The notes beneath the pieces were generated by a model. It was not told the origin of the DNA, did no database searches, and worked only from the letters and a program-made list of their open reading frames with translations. A stretch of DNA of 64,000 nt from Kofleriaceae bacterium (GTDB lineage Bacteria > Myxococcota_A > Polyangia > Haliangiales > Haliangiaceae): positions 124,001 to 188,000 of the forward strand of contig JAGPCY010000004.1 of assembly GCA_018057825.1 (NCBI GenBank), in the 5' to 3' direction. Shown here piece after piece: positions 1-8,512 of the stretch; positions within the stretch are counted from its first letter, which is position 1; each line of letters starts with the position of its first letter. Both the position numbers and the translations under genes were made by a program.

Positions 1-1
1 C

Positions 2-457
2 ACCAAGCAGACCAAGCTGGAGCAGCCCCGGAGCGACATCAACGTCACGCCTCTGGTCGATGTCGTCTTGGTGCTGCTCATCATCTTCATGGTGATCACG
101 CCGATGATGTCGCGCGGCCGCGACATCAAGCGCCTGCCCAAGACCCAGAACCACTACGAGCTCAAGGACGGCCAGCAGCCGGTCATCGCGCTCGACTACG
201 ACGCCAAGACCGACACCTACCCGGTCTACTACGACAAGGAGCGGCTCGGTGAGCTCCAGGAGGAGGGCGTCAAGGACCGGCTCGCCGACAAGATCCAGCG
301 CGGCTGGACCAAGGTGAAGATCGTCGAGCTGCAGAACCGGGTCTACATCAAGGCCTCCGCCGAGATCCCCTACGAGAAGGTCTACCCGCTCCTCATGGCG
401 ATCAACGAGATGGGCGTGACCTCGATCGACCTCGGCACCAACGACAAGGACAAGTGA
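2..457 (+). CDS. ExbD/TolR family biopolymer transport protein (5' partial)
   Basis: The reading frame is open from the left edge, so the N-terminus and start codon are missing; 151 residues remain. It begins with the ExbD signature DINVTPLVDVVLVLLIIFMV, a single N-terminal membrane helix carrying the conserved Asp of the proton channel. A periplasmic domain of about 100 residues follows. ExbD/TolR proteins work with an ExbB/TolQ partner to turn proton-motive force into work on outer-membrane systems. No ExbB is visible and it probably lies to the left of the window. The next gene is a second ExbD 4 bp downstream, so the two are almost certainly co-transcribed. Family is certain; the exact partner system (TonB, Tol or gliding-type) is not. 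Confidence 0.93.
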   Translation, partial: TKQTKLEQPRSDINVTPLVDVVLVLLIIFMVITPMMSRGRDIKRLPKTQNHYELKDGQQPVIALDYDAKTDTYPVYYDKERLGELQEEGVKDRLADKIQRGWTKVKIVELQNRVYIKASAEIPYEKVYPLLMAINEMGVTSIDLGTNDKDK

Positions 458-461
458 CGCC

Positions 462-935
462 ATGGGCATGAACCTAGGTGGCGGCGGGGGAGTGAAGAAC
501 GACATCAACGTGACGCCGCTCATCGACGTCGTCTTGGTGCTGCTCATCATCTTCCTCGTGACCATGCCGATCATGATGCGGACGATCACCCTCGAGGTGC
601 CGCGCAAGACCACCGACATGGACGACGTGTCGGCGGTCGGCAAGCAGATCACGGTGACGGTCAAGGCCGACCTCACGGTCGTGATCAACACCGGCGACAA
701 GGAGCTCGAGCCGATGCCGGTGGCCGCGGTCGCGACCACGATCCGCCCGCTCCTCGAGGACAAGAAGACCGAGAAGCTGGTCTTCGTCGACTTCGAGCCC
801 CGGGTGCCGTGGGCCGAGGTCGTCGGCGTGATGGACAGCATCCGCGCGGTGTCGAGCGACCCCCAGCACAACGACATCAAGGTCGCGCTCAAGATGAAGG
901 ACGACAAGGCCCCCGAGGGCGCCGTGAATCCGTGA
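462..935 (+). CDS. ExbD/TolR family biopolymer transport protein
   Basis: 157 residues. The N-terminus has a Gly-rich cytoplasmic tail, then NDINVTPLIDVVLVLLIIFL, the transmembrane helix with the proton-channel Asp. A periplasmic domain typical of ExbD/TolR follows. It starts 4 bp after the first ExbD gene, so the pair is translated from one message. Tandem ExbD paralogues with one ExbB are common in Myxococcota and related groups, and the two copies are presumed to form heteromers. The transcript seems to end in the double hairpin at 947-1000. The start is the ATG at 462; no closer alternative fits the conserved N-terminus. Confidence 0.94.
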   Translation: MGMNLGGGGGVKNDINVTPLIDVVLVLLIIFLVTMPIMMRTITLEVPRKTTDMDDVSAVGKQITVTVKADLTVVINTGDKELEPMPVAAVATTIRPLLEDKKTEKLVFVDFEPRVPWAEVVGVMDSIRAVSSDPQHNDIKVALKMKDDKAPEGAVNP

Positions 936-946
936 TACGTGAGCCA

Positions 947-1000
947 GAGAGGGTTTTTCGAAAAAACCCTCCCCCAGCATTCGCTGGGGCCCCCTCCCAA
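947..1000 (+). repeat. Solo copy of the double-hairpin 3'-end repeat, likely transcript end
   Basis: Starts 11 nt after the ExbD stop codon. Hairpin 1 has arms AGGGTTTTT / AAAAACCCT around TCGA (950-970). It is followed by CCCCC and hairpin 2, CCCCAGC-ATTC-GCTGGGG (about 972-990), then CCCCCTCCC. The same order (AGGGTTT hairpin, C-run, GC-rich hairpin, C-rich tail) appears on the minus strand just after the stop codon at 26564. A 17-nt piece (AAACCCTCCCCCAGCAT) recurs at 1112-1128. There is no classical U-tract after the stems, so I call it a structured 3'-end repeat rather than a proven intrinsic terminator. Confidence 0.6.
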
Positions 1001-1186
1001 AACGTCCGGATCTCGGAAGCGCCGTCGGTGACCCCACCGGCGGCGTTGTTGCGTGAGGGCGGGGGTTCTGCCGCTGTCTGCTTCAGCGCGGGTTGGCGGT
1101 GACCTCCGGCGAAACCCTCCCCCAGCATGCGCGAGAGCAGCGAACGGTTTGAATGCCGTCGCGAGACGGGGACGTGTGAGGCAGAT

Positions 1187-1232
1187 GGCTCGGGCTCGGA
1201 ATCGGGCTCGGGCTCGGGCTCGGCATCTTCCC
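1187..1232 (-). repeat. Short hexanucleotide array (GAGCCC type) 3' of the RCC1 lipoprotein gene
   Basis: Plus strand reads about six copies of GGGCTC with one AATCGG variant; on the minus strand this is GAGCCC repeated. It lies about 50 nt beyond the stop codon (1280) of the minus-strand lipoprotein gene. It is the shortest of seven such arrays in the window and has the same orientation relative to the gene it follows. The rest of the 936-1279 gap holds the hairpin repeat at 947-1000, its partial copy at 1112-1128, and nothing else I recognise. Confidence 0.7.
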
Positions 1233-1279
1233 CCTCTCCAACCTGGACTCGAACGCCCGCCGCATGGGCGGGCCCTGGG

Positions 1280-4200
1280 TCACCACACGTCGATGAAGGG
1301 CAGGGCGTCGCCCATCTCGCCGGGCTGGTCGCCGCGGTAAATGGTGTCGCCCTGGCCGAGCTGACCGTTCAAGTTGCCGCCCCAGCACTTGATCTGATCG
1401 GAGGGGGTCAAGATGCAGGTGTCGTAGAGCATCGTCGACAGCAGGTCGGGCGTGACCCCGGTGCCGAGCGCGATCGCCGGCAGGTTGTCGCCCAGCTCAC
1501 CCGGGTTGTCGCCGAGCCAGTTGGAGTTGCCCTGGCCGAGCTGGCCGAAGTCGCCGAAGCCCCAACACTTGACCGCGCGGTTGTCGAGGAGCGCGCAGGT
1601 GTGATGGCCGACCGCGATCGCCAGCGCGGTCCGCCCGGTGCCGAGGCTGATGGCGGGCAAGGCGTCGCCCATCTCGCCGGGGGCGGCGCCGCGGTCGCCG
1701 CCGTCGCCCTGGCCGAGGGCGCCGAAGGAGCCGAAGCCCCAGCACTTGACGGTGCGGTTGGTGAAGCGCGCGCAGCTATGGAGCTCGCCGAGCGCCACCT
1801 CGGCGACGGTGAGGCCGGTGCCGAGGTTGACGGCGGGCAGGGCGTCGCCCATCTCGCCGGGGCCGTCGCCGCGGTGGGCGGTGTCGCCCAGGCCGAGCTG
1901 GCCGCGGTCGTTCCGTCCCCAGCACTTGACCGCGCCATTGTCGAGGAGCGCGCAGGTGTGGGAGCCGCCGGCCCACACCATCAGCGCGGTCCGCCCGGTG
2001 CCGAGGTTGACCGCGGGCAGGGCGTCGCCCATCTCGCCCGGACCGTCGCCGCGGTTCGCGAGGTCGCCGAGCCCGAGCTGGCCGACGTTGTTGGCGCCCC
2101 AGCACTTGACCGCACCGTTGTCGAGCACGGCGCAGGTGTGCTCGGCGCCGGCCTCGAGCTGGACCGCGGTGCGGCCGGTGCCGAGGTCGACGGTCGGCAA
2201 GGCGTCCCCCATCTGGCCGGGGCCGTTGCCGCGGCTGGCGCTCGAGCCGAGCCCGAGCTGGCCGCCCGAGTTGTAGCCCCAGCACTTCACCGTGTCGTTG
2301 TCGAGGAGGGCGCAGGTGTGCTCGCCGCCGCTGGCGAGGAGGACCGCGGTCCGCCCGGTGCCCAGGTCGACCTCGGGCAGGTTGGCGCCCATCTCTCCGG
2401 GCTGGTCGCCGCGCCGGTCGACGTCGCCGAGCCCGAGGTTGCCGTAGGCGTTGAGCCCCCAGCACTTGACCCCGCCGTCGCTGGCCAGCGCGCACATGTG
2501 CGAGTTGCCACCGGTGAGCTGCAGGATCGCGTCGGCGGGGGCGACCGTGATCGTCACCAGCCCGGTGTCCGTGGCGGCGCCGTCGCTGACCGTGTAGCTG
2601 AAGCGGGCGGTGCCGAGGAAGCCGGTCGTCGGGGTGAAGGTGATCGAGCCGGCGGTGAGCGCCACGGTGCCGTTCGCCGGGCTGCCGACGGCGGTGACCG
2701 TGAGCGGGCCGCCGTCGACGTCGGTGTCGTTGGCGACCAAGGACGCGGCGGTCAGCGTGAGCGGCGTGTTCTGTGCGGCCGACCGCGTGTCATCGACCGC
2801 GACCGGCGGGTCGTTCACCGGCGTGATCGTGACGGTGACCGCGCCGGTGGCGGTGGCGGCGCCGTCGCTGACCGTGTACGTGAAGCCGCCGGTGCCGCTG
2901 GCGTTGGCGGTCGGGGTGAAGGTGATCGAGCCGGCGGCGAGCGCCACGGTGCCGTTCGCCGGGCTGCCGACGGCGGTGACGGTGAGGGGGCCGCCGTCGA
3001 CGTCGGTGTCATTGGCGGCCAGCGTGGCGGCGGCGAAGGTGAGCGCGGCGTCCTCGGCGGTGGTGCGCGCGTCGGCGACCGCGACCGGCGCGTCGTTGAC
3101 CGGGGTGATCGTGACGGTGACCGCGCCGGTGGCGGTGGCGGCGCCGTCGCTGACCGTGTACGTGAAGGAGCCGGTGCCGCTGGCGTTGGCGGTCGGGGTG
3201 AAGGTGATCGAGCCGGCGGCGAGCGCCACGGTGCCGTTCGCCGGGCTGCCGACGGCGGTGACGGTGAGGGGGCCGCCGTCGACGTCGGTGTCATTGGCGG
3301 CCAGCGTGGCGGCGGCGAAGGTGAGCGCGGCGTCCTCGGCGGTGGTGCGCGCGTCGGCGACCGCGACCGGCGCGTCGTTGACCGGGGTGATCGTGACGGT
3401 GACCGCGCCGGTGGCGGTGGCGGCGCCGTCGCTGACCGTGTACGTGAAGGAGCCCGTGCCGCTGGCGTTGGCGGTCGGGGTGAAGGTGATCGAGCCGGCG
3501 GTGAGCGCCACGGTGCCGTTCACCGGGCTGCCGACGGCGGTGACCGTGAGGGGGCCGCCGTCGACGTCGGTGTCGTTGGCGGCCAGCGTGGCGGCCGCGA
3601 AGGTGAGCGCGGCGTCCTCGGCGGTGGTGCGCGCGTCGGCGACCGCGACCGGCGGGTCGTTCACCTGCTCGACCTGCAGCGTCACGGTCGCGGTGTCGGT
3701 CGCGGTGCCGTCGCTCATCGTGTACGTGAACGTGGCGTCGCCGGCGACGTCGGCGGCGGGGGTGAACGTGATCGTGGCGTCGGTGAGCGCGACCGCGCCG
3801 CCGACCGCATCGCCGACCGCGGTGATGGTGAGCGGGTCGCCGTCGACGTCGGTGTCGTTGGCGAGCAAGGTCGCGGCCTCGATCACCTGCGCTTGATCCT
3901 CGACCGCGGCGCGGACGTCGGCGACCGCGACCGGCGGGTCGTTGACGGGGGTCACGGTGACGCGGAGGGTCGCGCTGGCGGTGAGCCCCCGGGCGGTGGC
4001 GGTGACGGCGAGGGTCTCGGTGCCGGTGGCGTCGGCGGTCGGGGTGTAGGTGACCACCAGCCCGTCGACCGTCACCGCGCCGCGCGCGGGCGGCGCGACC
4101 GCGAGCGTCACCGGGTCGCCGTCGGGATCCGTCGCGGCGAGGGTCACCGCGATCGCCGTGTCCTCGGGGGTCGACGCGGTGGCGTCGCCGATGGTGGGCG

Positions 4201-4342
4201 GGCGATCGTCCGGCGTCGCCGGGTCCCCACAGCCCACGACCAGCGTCACCGCGAGCGACCACAGGGACCACCAGGCGCCGGCCCGTCGACTGGAGAGTGC
4301 GAGCATCCTTGACGCTACCGCGAGACCGTTCGGTCGATCCAT
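1280..4342 (-). CDS. Lipoprotein with six Ig/cadherin-like repeats and a seven-repeat RCC1 propeller
   Basis: 1020 residues. A signal peptide ends in lipobox LVVGC (Cys38), so the protein is predicted to be membrane-anchored and exposed. Residues ~46-605 hold six tandem Ig/cadherin-like repeats of about 94 residues, most with PVAVAD near the start and NDTDVDG inside; repeats 3-5 are nearly identical at DNA level. Residues ~605-1020 hold seven RCC1-type repeats (HTCAL...VKCWG...GQLGLG), enough for one seven-bladed propeller; each has a Cys pair that could form disulfides. The start is the ATG at 4342 because GGAG lies 8 nt upstream; the ATG at 4306 would still keep a signal peptide. It is probably a surface binding protein; the ligand is unknown. 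Confidence 0.9.
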   Translation of the reverse strand: MDRPNGLAVASRMLALSSRRAGAWWSLWSLAVTLVVGCGDPATPDDRPPTIGDATASTPEDTAIAVTLAATDPDGDPVTLAVAPPARGAVTVDGLVVTYTPTADATGTETLAVTATARGLTASATLRVTVTPVNDPPVAVADVRAAVEDQAQVIEAATLLANDTDVDGDPLTITAVGDAVGGAVALTDATITFTPAADVAGDATFTYTMSDGTATDTATVTLQVEQVNDPPVAVADARTTAEDAALTFAAATLAANDTDVDGGPLTVTAVGSPVNGTVALTAGSITFTPTANASGTGSFTYTVSDGAATATGAVTVTITPVNDAPVAVADARTTAEDAALTFAAATLAANDTDVDGGPLTVTAVGSPANGTVALAAGSITFTPTANASGTGSFTYTVSDGAATATGAVTVTITPVNDAPVAVADARTTAEDAALTFAAATLAANDTDVDGGPLTVTAVGSPANGTVALAAGSITFTPTANASGTGGFTYTVSDGAATATGAVTVTITPVNDPPVAVDDTRSAAQNTPLTLTAASLVANDTDVDGGPLTVTAVGSPANGTVALTAGSITFTPTTGFLGTARFSYTVSDGAATDTGLVTITVAPADAILQLTGGNSHMCALASDGGVKCWGLNAYGNLGLGDVDRRGDQPGEMGANLPEVDLGTGRTAVLLASGGEHTCALLDNDTVKCWGYNSGGQLGLGSSASRGNGPGQMGDALPTVDLGTGRTAVQLEAGAEHTCAVLDNGAVKCWGANNVGQLGLGDLANRGDGPGEMGDALPAVNLGTGRTALMVWAGGSHTCALLDNGAVKCWGRNDRGQLGLGDTAHRGDGPGEMGDALPAVNLGTGLTVAEVALGELHSCARFTNRTVKCWGFGSFGALGQGDGGDRGAAPGEMGDALPAISLGTGRTALAIAVGHHTCALLDNRAVKCWGFGDFGQLGQGNSNWLGDNPGELGDNLPAIALGTGVTPDLLSTMLYDTCILTPSDQIKCWGGNLNGQLGQGDTIYRGDQPGEMGDALPFIDVW
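2823..3669 (-). repeat. Three tandem 282-bp coding repeats
   Basis: Inside the lipoprotein gene, three units of exactly 282 bp (94 codons) start near 2823, 3105 and 3387. They differ at only a few positions and encode Ig-like repeats 3-5. Such DNA identity, including silent sites, indicates recent duplication or gene conversion, and the copy number may vary between strains or be mis-assembled. Confidence 0.88.
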
Positions 4343-4392
4343 CGTCGGATCTCCGAGGGGGGCGGTCGCAGCGGGCGGCACGGGCCGCGCCG

Positions 4393-4758
4393 TCACCAGA
4401 CGTTGGCGTCGTCGCCCAGGGGGCCGCGCTGCGCGCGGACGACGCAGAAGCGATGGCCGGTGGGCGCCTCCATGACCCACCAGGTGCCGACCTGGCGCAG
4501 GCGCTTGGCGCCGAGCGCCTCGAGGCGCGCGACCTCGGCGGGGATGTCGTCGGTCTCGATGTCGAGGTGGACCCGGCTCGGGTGATCGACGCGCTGGACG
4601 AAGACGATGGGCTGGTTGGCGCGGTCGGCGAGGGTGGCGTAGTCGCCCTCGGTCTCGACGACGGGGCGCCCGAGTGCGGCGCTCCAGAAGGCGGCGGCGG
4701 TGTCGAGATCGCCCTCCTGGCAATCGATCCCGAACGAACACAGACGGCTCTTGTGCAT
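4393..4758 (-). CDS. VOC (glyoxalase/bleomycin-resistance fold) family protein
   Basis: 121 residues, the length of a single-domain VOC protein. The pattern fits: an N-terminal beta-strand with CSFGIDC, the AAAFWSAALG helix, HLDIETDDI as central strand with a possible metal-ligand His, and a C-terminal WWVMEAPTGHRFCVV strand. VOC proteins bind a divalent metal and act on small molecules (isomerases, dioxygenases, antibiotic binding); the substrate cannot be predicted. A TAGGCT box ends 7 nt before the ATG with no Shine-Dalgarno. The gene lies 50 bp upstream of the lipoprotein gene on the same strand and may share its transcript. Confidence 0.85.
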   Translation of the reverse strand: MHKSRLCSFGIDCQEGDLDTAAAFWSAALGRPVVETEGDYATLADRANQPIVFVQRVDHPSRVHLDIETDDIPAEVARLEALGAKRLRQVGTWWVMEAPTGHRFCVVRAQRGPLGDDANVW

Positions 4759-4765
4759 GGCCCGC

Positions 4766-4771
4766 AGCCTA
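4766..4771 (-). promoter_or_regulatory. Putative leaderless -10 box for the VOC gene
   Basis: Minus strand reads GGTAGGCT; the hexamer TAGGCT ends 7 nt before the ATG at 4758. This places a +1 at or next to the start codon. Spacing and sequence match many other genes in the window. Confidence 0.45.
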
Positions 4772-4777
4772 CCGCGC

Positions 4778-5110
<333 letters not shown>

Positions 5111-5142
5111 CCTCCGGCCCGGCTCCTCCCGCCCCCGCGCCG

Positions 5143-6042
5143 CTACTTCACGACGATCTTCCCGAGGCCGCGCAGCTCGCCCGTCATCTCCCAGGTCGTG
5201 CCGCGCTTGGCGAAGCGCCGAAACCGGAGCTGGCCGCCGCGGTTGAGCTTCACGTAGAGGATGGTCGACGCGCGATCGAGATCACCGCCGGTCAAGGTGA
5301 GGGCCGTGCCCTCGGGATCGACGAGGGTCACGGTGGTCGGCGCGGTGGTGACGCCGGCGGCGGTCAGGAGATCGAGGATGTGCCAGCCCGGGGTCTCGGT
5401 GTCGCCGATCGGCGCGGTGATCGACGGCACGGCGGTGAGCTTGTCGCCGGTGAGGACGGTCGGGCCGGCGGCGGTCTCGACCGTGATGGTCAGGGCGGCG
5501 GTGGGCGCCGGGCGCTCGCCGTCGCCGTCGTGGCGGTGGCCTTCGCCGTCCCCGCCGCCGCGGTTGCCCTTGGCCATGACCTCGGCCGCGACCGCGCCGC
5601 GATCGTCTTTGGTCTTGACGATCACCTTGGCCAGGGGCGCGACCGGCGAGGTCAGGACGCCGCCCTTGGCGAGGCCGAAGGCCACGGCGCCTCGCGCGTC
5701 GACGGCCAGGGCCGGGATCGCGTCGGCGTGCTCGCGGGCGGGGGCCATGATCGTCGTGGCCTGGCCGTCGGCGGCGATCGCGATCACCGCCAGCCAGGTC
5801 TCGGGGGCGCTCACGCCCGGCACGACCTCGACCAGTGCCCGCGGCGCGGTCGACAGCGACGCCGAGGTCGCGACCTGGCGCTCGTCGATGAAGAGCGCGA
5901 TCGGTCGGTCGGTCCGGGCCGGCGGCGGTGTGGCCTTCTTGCAACCAGCGCTGAGCCCGATGCTGAGCCCGGCCGTGGCGACGACCGCGGTGACGGCGGC
6001 CAGGTTGAACGCGACCGACACGGTGAGGCGACCGAACGACAT
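5143..6042 (-). CDS. Lipoprotein of unknown function
   Basis: 299 residues. The N-terminus has a hydrophobic stretch ending in lipobox LSAGC followed by KK and a Pro-rich linker. Mid-protein there is a His/Asp/Gly-rich loop (GEGHRHDGDGER) that could bind a metal. The C-terminal third (WHILDLLTAAGV and following strands) faintly recalls the molybdopterin-binding fold of sulfite-oxidase-like proteins, but without ligands I can confirm. The start at 6042 keeps a normal lipoprotein signal. It begins 11 bp after the next lipoprotein gene upstream ends, so the two form an operon. Function unknown. Confidence 0.8.
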   Translation of the reverse strand: MSFGRLTVSVAFNLAAVTAVVATAGLSIGLSAGCKKATPPPARTDRPIALFIDERQVATSASLSTAPRALVEVVPGVSAPETWLAVIAIAADGQATTIMAPAREHADAIPALAVDARGAVAFGLAKGGVLTSPVAPLAKVIVKTKDDRGAVAAEVMAKGNRGGGDGEGHRHDGDGERPAPTAALTITVETAAGPTVLTGDKLTAVPSITAPIGDTETPGWHILDLLTAAGVTTAPTTVTLVDPEGTALTLTGGDLDRASTILYVKLNRGGQLRFRRFAKRGTTWEMTGELRGLGKIVVK

Positions 6043-6053
6043 CGCCGTCGAGC

Positions 6054-6620
6054 CTACTCGATCCAGCGCACGATCGAGAGCCGGCTGGCCTCGTCGCGGG
6101 CCTCCTGGGGGAGCTGGGCGCGCACCGCGGTGCGGCCGCGCCAGGCCACGGCACCGCCGCGCCAGGTGATCCACGCCGCCAGGGACTCGACCTCGTCGGC
6201 GGTCGCGTCGGCGAACAGCTCGATGCGGACCTCGGGCAGCTCGCTGCCGCGGTCGACCAGGGCGCCCCGCCGATCGACCGGCTGGAGCGGTCCCACCGCG
6301 TGGACCTCGGCGCGCCCGCGCCAGGTCGCGACCTCGGCCGCGGTCAGCCGCACGACGTAGCCGTCGTCGCCGTGGAGATCGTCGCCCGCGCCCAGGCGCG
6401 CCGCCGCCGCGCGCCGGGTCTCGGGGGCGCCGGCGAGCTGGACCACGTAGGCCCCGCGATCCTCGGGGGCGTAGTCGCCGATCACCTCGCCGTAGGCATA
6501 CAGCGCGACCGGCGCTCCGGTCGGCGACAGGACCTGCCAGGGCGGCGCGGGCCGCGGCGCGGGCGTGGCCCGACAGGCCAGGGCGAGCCCGACGGCGATC
6601 GCGGCGAGGCCAGGACGCAT
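6054..6620 (-). CDS. Lipoprotein resembling a stand-alone subtilase N-terminal prodomain
   Basis: 188 residues, lipobox LALAC after a short signal peptide. The body reads VVQLAG..., then YVVRLTAAEVATWRG..., a V-HAVGPLQP motif, and ends in LSIVRWIE. This order resembles the N-terminal region of some secreted S8 (subtilisin-like) peptidases, where the VRW-V/I-E segment leads into the catalytic domain. Here the protein stops exactly there and no catalytic domain follows. It may be a protease inhibitor or chaperone-like orphan prodomain, or a remnant. TACACT ends 6 nt before the ATG at 6620, supporting that start. It is operonic with the gene at 5143-6042. Confidence 0.75.
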   Translation of the reverse strand: MRPGLAAIAVGLALACRATPAPRPAPPWQVLSPTGAPVALYAYGEVIGDYAPEDRGAYVVQLAGAPETRRAAAARLGAGDDLHGDDGYVVRLTAAEVATWRGRAEVHAVGPLQPVDRRGALVDRGSELPEVRIELFADATADEVESLAAWITWRGGAVAWRGRTAVRAQLPQEARDEASRLSIVRWIE

Positions 6621-6626
6621 GCCGGC

Positions 6627-6632
6627 AGTGTA
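6627..6632 (-). promoter_or_regulatory. Putative leaderless -10 box for the 6054-6620 gene
   Basis: Minus strand TACACT, 6 nt before the ATG at 6620. No Shine-Dalgarno is present between it and the start. Confidence 0.45.
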
Positions 6633-6776
6633 CGAGCCCGGCCGGCCCGTCGTCATGGGGCGCGCGGCCGATCCGACCCGGGGCTGGCGCGCGGCCGGGG
6701 CCACCGGGGCCGCCGCCCGGCCCGGCGTCACCACATCGTCACCCACGGCCCGCTTGCCTGCCCCCCTGCCGGCCGG

Positions 6777-6782
6777 TACCGT
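6777..6782 (+). promoter_or_regulatory. Putative -10 box for the OPA transporter gene
   Basis: GGTACCGT, with TACCGT ending 9 nt before the ATG at 6792. Same arrangement as other unit-leading genes in the window. Confidence 0.35.
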
Positions 6783-6791
6783 GCCGGTCCC

Positions 6792-8462
6792 ATGTCCCGG
6801 CCGATGCGGCGATCGCTCTTGTTTCTGTTCGTCGTCGAGGTCGCCATCGGCGCCGCGATCTGGTTCGGCTCCGGCACCCCGTCGCAGGCCCAGCCGGCCG
6901 CGCCGACCGTGGCCGAGCCCGCCCCGGCGCTGTCGCCGGCCCCGCCGCCGCCGTCGACCGTGGCCCCGGCCCCGGCCGAGCCCGGGACGTTCAAGTGCCC
7001 GACCAAGCCGCCGCGCCCGTCCAAGCCCTTCCACGAGGACCTGATCCCGATCGGCATCCTGGTCGCGTTCGTGGGCTTCGTCCTGTGGCGGCTGCCCAAG
7101 GTCGAGCTCGGCCACTCCAAGGCCTTCCGCCGCCGCCGCACCCTCAACTGGCTGCCGCTGGGCCTCACCTATTCCTTCCTGTACTTCGGCCGCTACAACC
7201 TGAAGGCCTACCAGGGCATCGGCCTCGACGAGGCCGGCTACGCCGCGGTGTTCGGCGTCGGCTCGATGGTCTACGGCCTGTCGCTCATCGTCAACGGGCC
7301 GCTCACCGATCGCCTGGGCGGCCGCGCCACGATCCTCATCTCGGCCGCCGGCGCTGCGCTGTCGAACATCCTCATGGGCTACATGGCGGCCACCGGCGAC
7401 ACCTTCGGGATGTCGCCGGTCAAGGCGTTCTCGATCGCCTACGGCGCCAACATGTACTTCCAGAGCTTCGGCGCGATCTCGATCGTCAAGGTCAACGCCG
7501 CCTGGTTCCACCTGCGCGAGCGCGGCACCTTCGGCGGCATCTTCGGGATCTTGATCTCGCTCGGCCTGTACTTCGCCTACGACTTGGGCAAGCGCATCAC
7601 CGAGGAGCTGGCCATCGAGTGGCTGTTCTACATCCCGGCCGGGCTCCTCCTCCTGTTCTTCGTGTTCTCGGCGATCTGGGTCCGCAACCAGCCGTCGGAC
7701 ACCGGCCACCCCAACTTCGAGCTGGGCGACGCCACCGACGAGGGCGAGAAGCTCACCGCCGGCCAGGTGGCGTGGCGGATGATCACCCACCCGGTCCTCA
7801 TCGTGATCGCGATGATCGAGCTGTGCTCGGGGTTCTTGCGCCAGGCCATCCTCCAGTGGGGCACCGACTTCGGCAAGGGCATCGGGCTGGGCAACACCTT
7901 CGTGTTCCAGAACTGGGGCCTCGTGTCGTGCATCGCCGGCATCACCGGCGGCATGTTCGCCGGCGCGATCAGCGACCACATGTTCAACTCGCGGCGCAGC
8001 CCGGTGTCGGCGGTGCTCTACGGCATCATGCTGGCCGGCGCGATCTCGATCGTGCCGCTGTTCGCGGCGCCGTGGGCGATCGGCTGGTCGGTCGCGGTCA
8101 TGTCGATGGCGATCATCGGCGTCCACGGCATGTTGACCGCCACCGCCTCGGCCGACTTCGCCGGCAAGAAGAACACCGGCATGGCGGTCGGCCTGATCGA
8201 CGCCTTCGTCTACGCCGGGTCGACGATCCAGTCGTTCATCTACGGCGCCTACCTGCCGCGGTCGAAGATCCCCGACGCCAACGGCTGCCTGGTGTCCAAC
8301 CCGGCGGCCAAGGACATCGACAACTGGCACATCTGGCCCTACGCGATGATCCCGGTGGCGGCGATCGGGTTCTTCCTGGCGCTGCGGATCTGGAACGCCA
8401 AGCCGATGAAGCGGCCGCCGCCGCCGCCCGAGCTGCCGCCGGCCAAGGCGGCCGACAAGTAG
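6792..8462 (+). CDS. MFS transporter, organophosphate:phosphate antiporter (GlpT/UhpT/PgtP)-like
   Basis: 556 residues. A first hydrophobic segment and a Pro/Ala-rich loop with one Cys (FKCPTKPPRP) precede the transporter core, an uncommon N-terminal extension. The core begins NWLPLGLTYSFLYFGRYNLK, close to the YFGRYN signature of the OPA family. DRLGGR follows between helices 2 and 3, with about 12 membrane helices in all. It ends in a Pro/Lys-rich cytoplasmic tail. OPA proteins exchange inorganic phosphate for glycerol-3-phosphate, hexose phosphates or phosphoglycerates; the substrate is not determined here. The gene is divergent from the lipoprotein pair at 6620 and 50 bp upstream of the sirtuin gene. 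Confidence 0.85.
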   Translation: MSRPMRRSLLFLFVVEVAIGAAIWFGSGTPSQAQPAAPTVAEPAPALSPAPPPPSTVAPAPAEPGTFKCPTKPPRPSKPFHEDLIPIGILVAFVGFVLWRLPKVELGHSKAFRRRRTLNWLPLGLTYSFLYFGRYNLKAYQGIGLDEAGYAAVFGVGSMVYGLSLIVNGPLTDRLGGRATILISAAGAALSNILMGYMAATGDTFGMSPVKAFSIAYGANMYFQSFGAISIVKVNAAWFHLRERGTFGGIFGILISLGLYFAYDLGKRITEELAIEWLFYIPAGLLLLFFVFSAIWVRNQPSDTGHPNFELGDATDEGEKLTAGQVAWRMITHPVLIVIAMIELCSGFLRQAILQWGTDFGKGIGLGNTFVFQNWGLVSCIAGITGGMFAGAISDHMFNSRRSPVSAVLYGIMLAGAISIVPLFAAPWAIGWSVAVMSMAIIGVHGMLTATASADFAGKKNTGMAVGLIDAFVYAGSTIQSFIYGAYLPRSKIPDANGCLVSNPAAKDIDNWHIWPYAMIPVAAIGFFLALRIWNAKPMKRPPPPPELPPAKAADK

Positions 8463-8501
8463 CGCGGACCGCCAGCTTTGCCCGCATCGCCGGGGTCGGG
8501 G

Positions 8502-8507
8502 TAGAGT
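8502..8507 (+). promoter_or_regulatory. Putative leaderless -10 box for the sirtuin gene
   Basis: GGTAGAGT; the hexamer TAGAGT ends 5 nt before the ATG at 8513. Confidence 0.45.
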
Positions 8508-8512
8508 CAGCC

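Noticed and set aside
2823-3669. Tandem repeats considered as a CRISPR array
   Set aside because: Units are 282 bp, coding, with no spacers, and lie in frame in the lipoprotein gene. No cas genes are present.
1127-4312. Plus-strand frame of 1061 codons over the RCC1 lipoprotein gene
   Set aside because: The minus-strand frame has signal peptide, Ig and RCC1 repeats. The plus frame is low-complexity and an artefact of GC-rich third positions.
6054-8330. Minus-strand 758-codon frame across the MFS transporter
   Set aside because: Only the 3' end (6054-6620) matches a lipoprotein with its own start and -10 box; the rest lies antisense to the transporter and has no domain.
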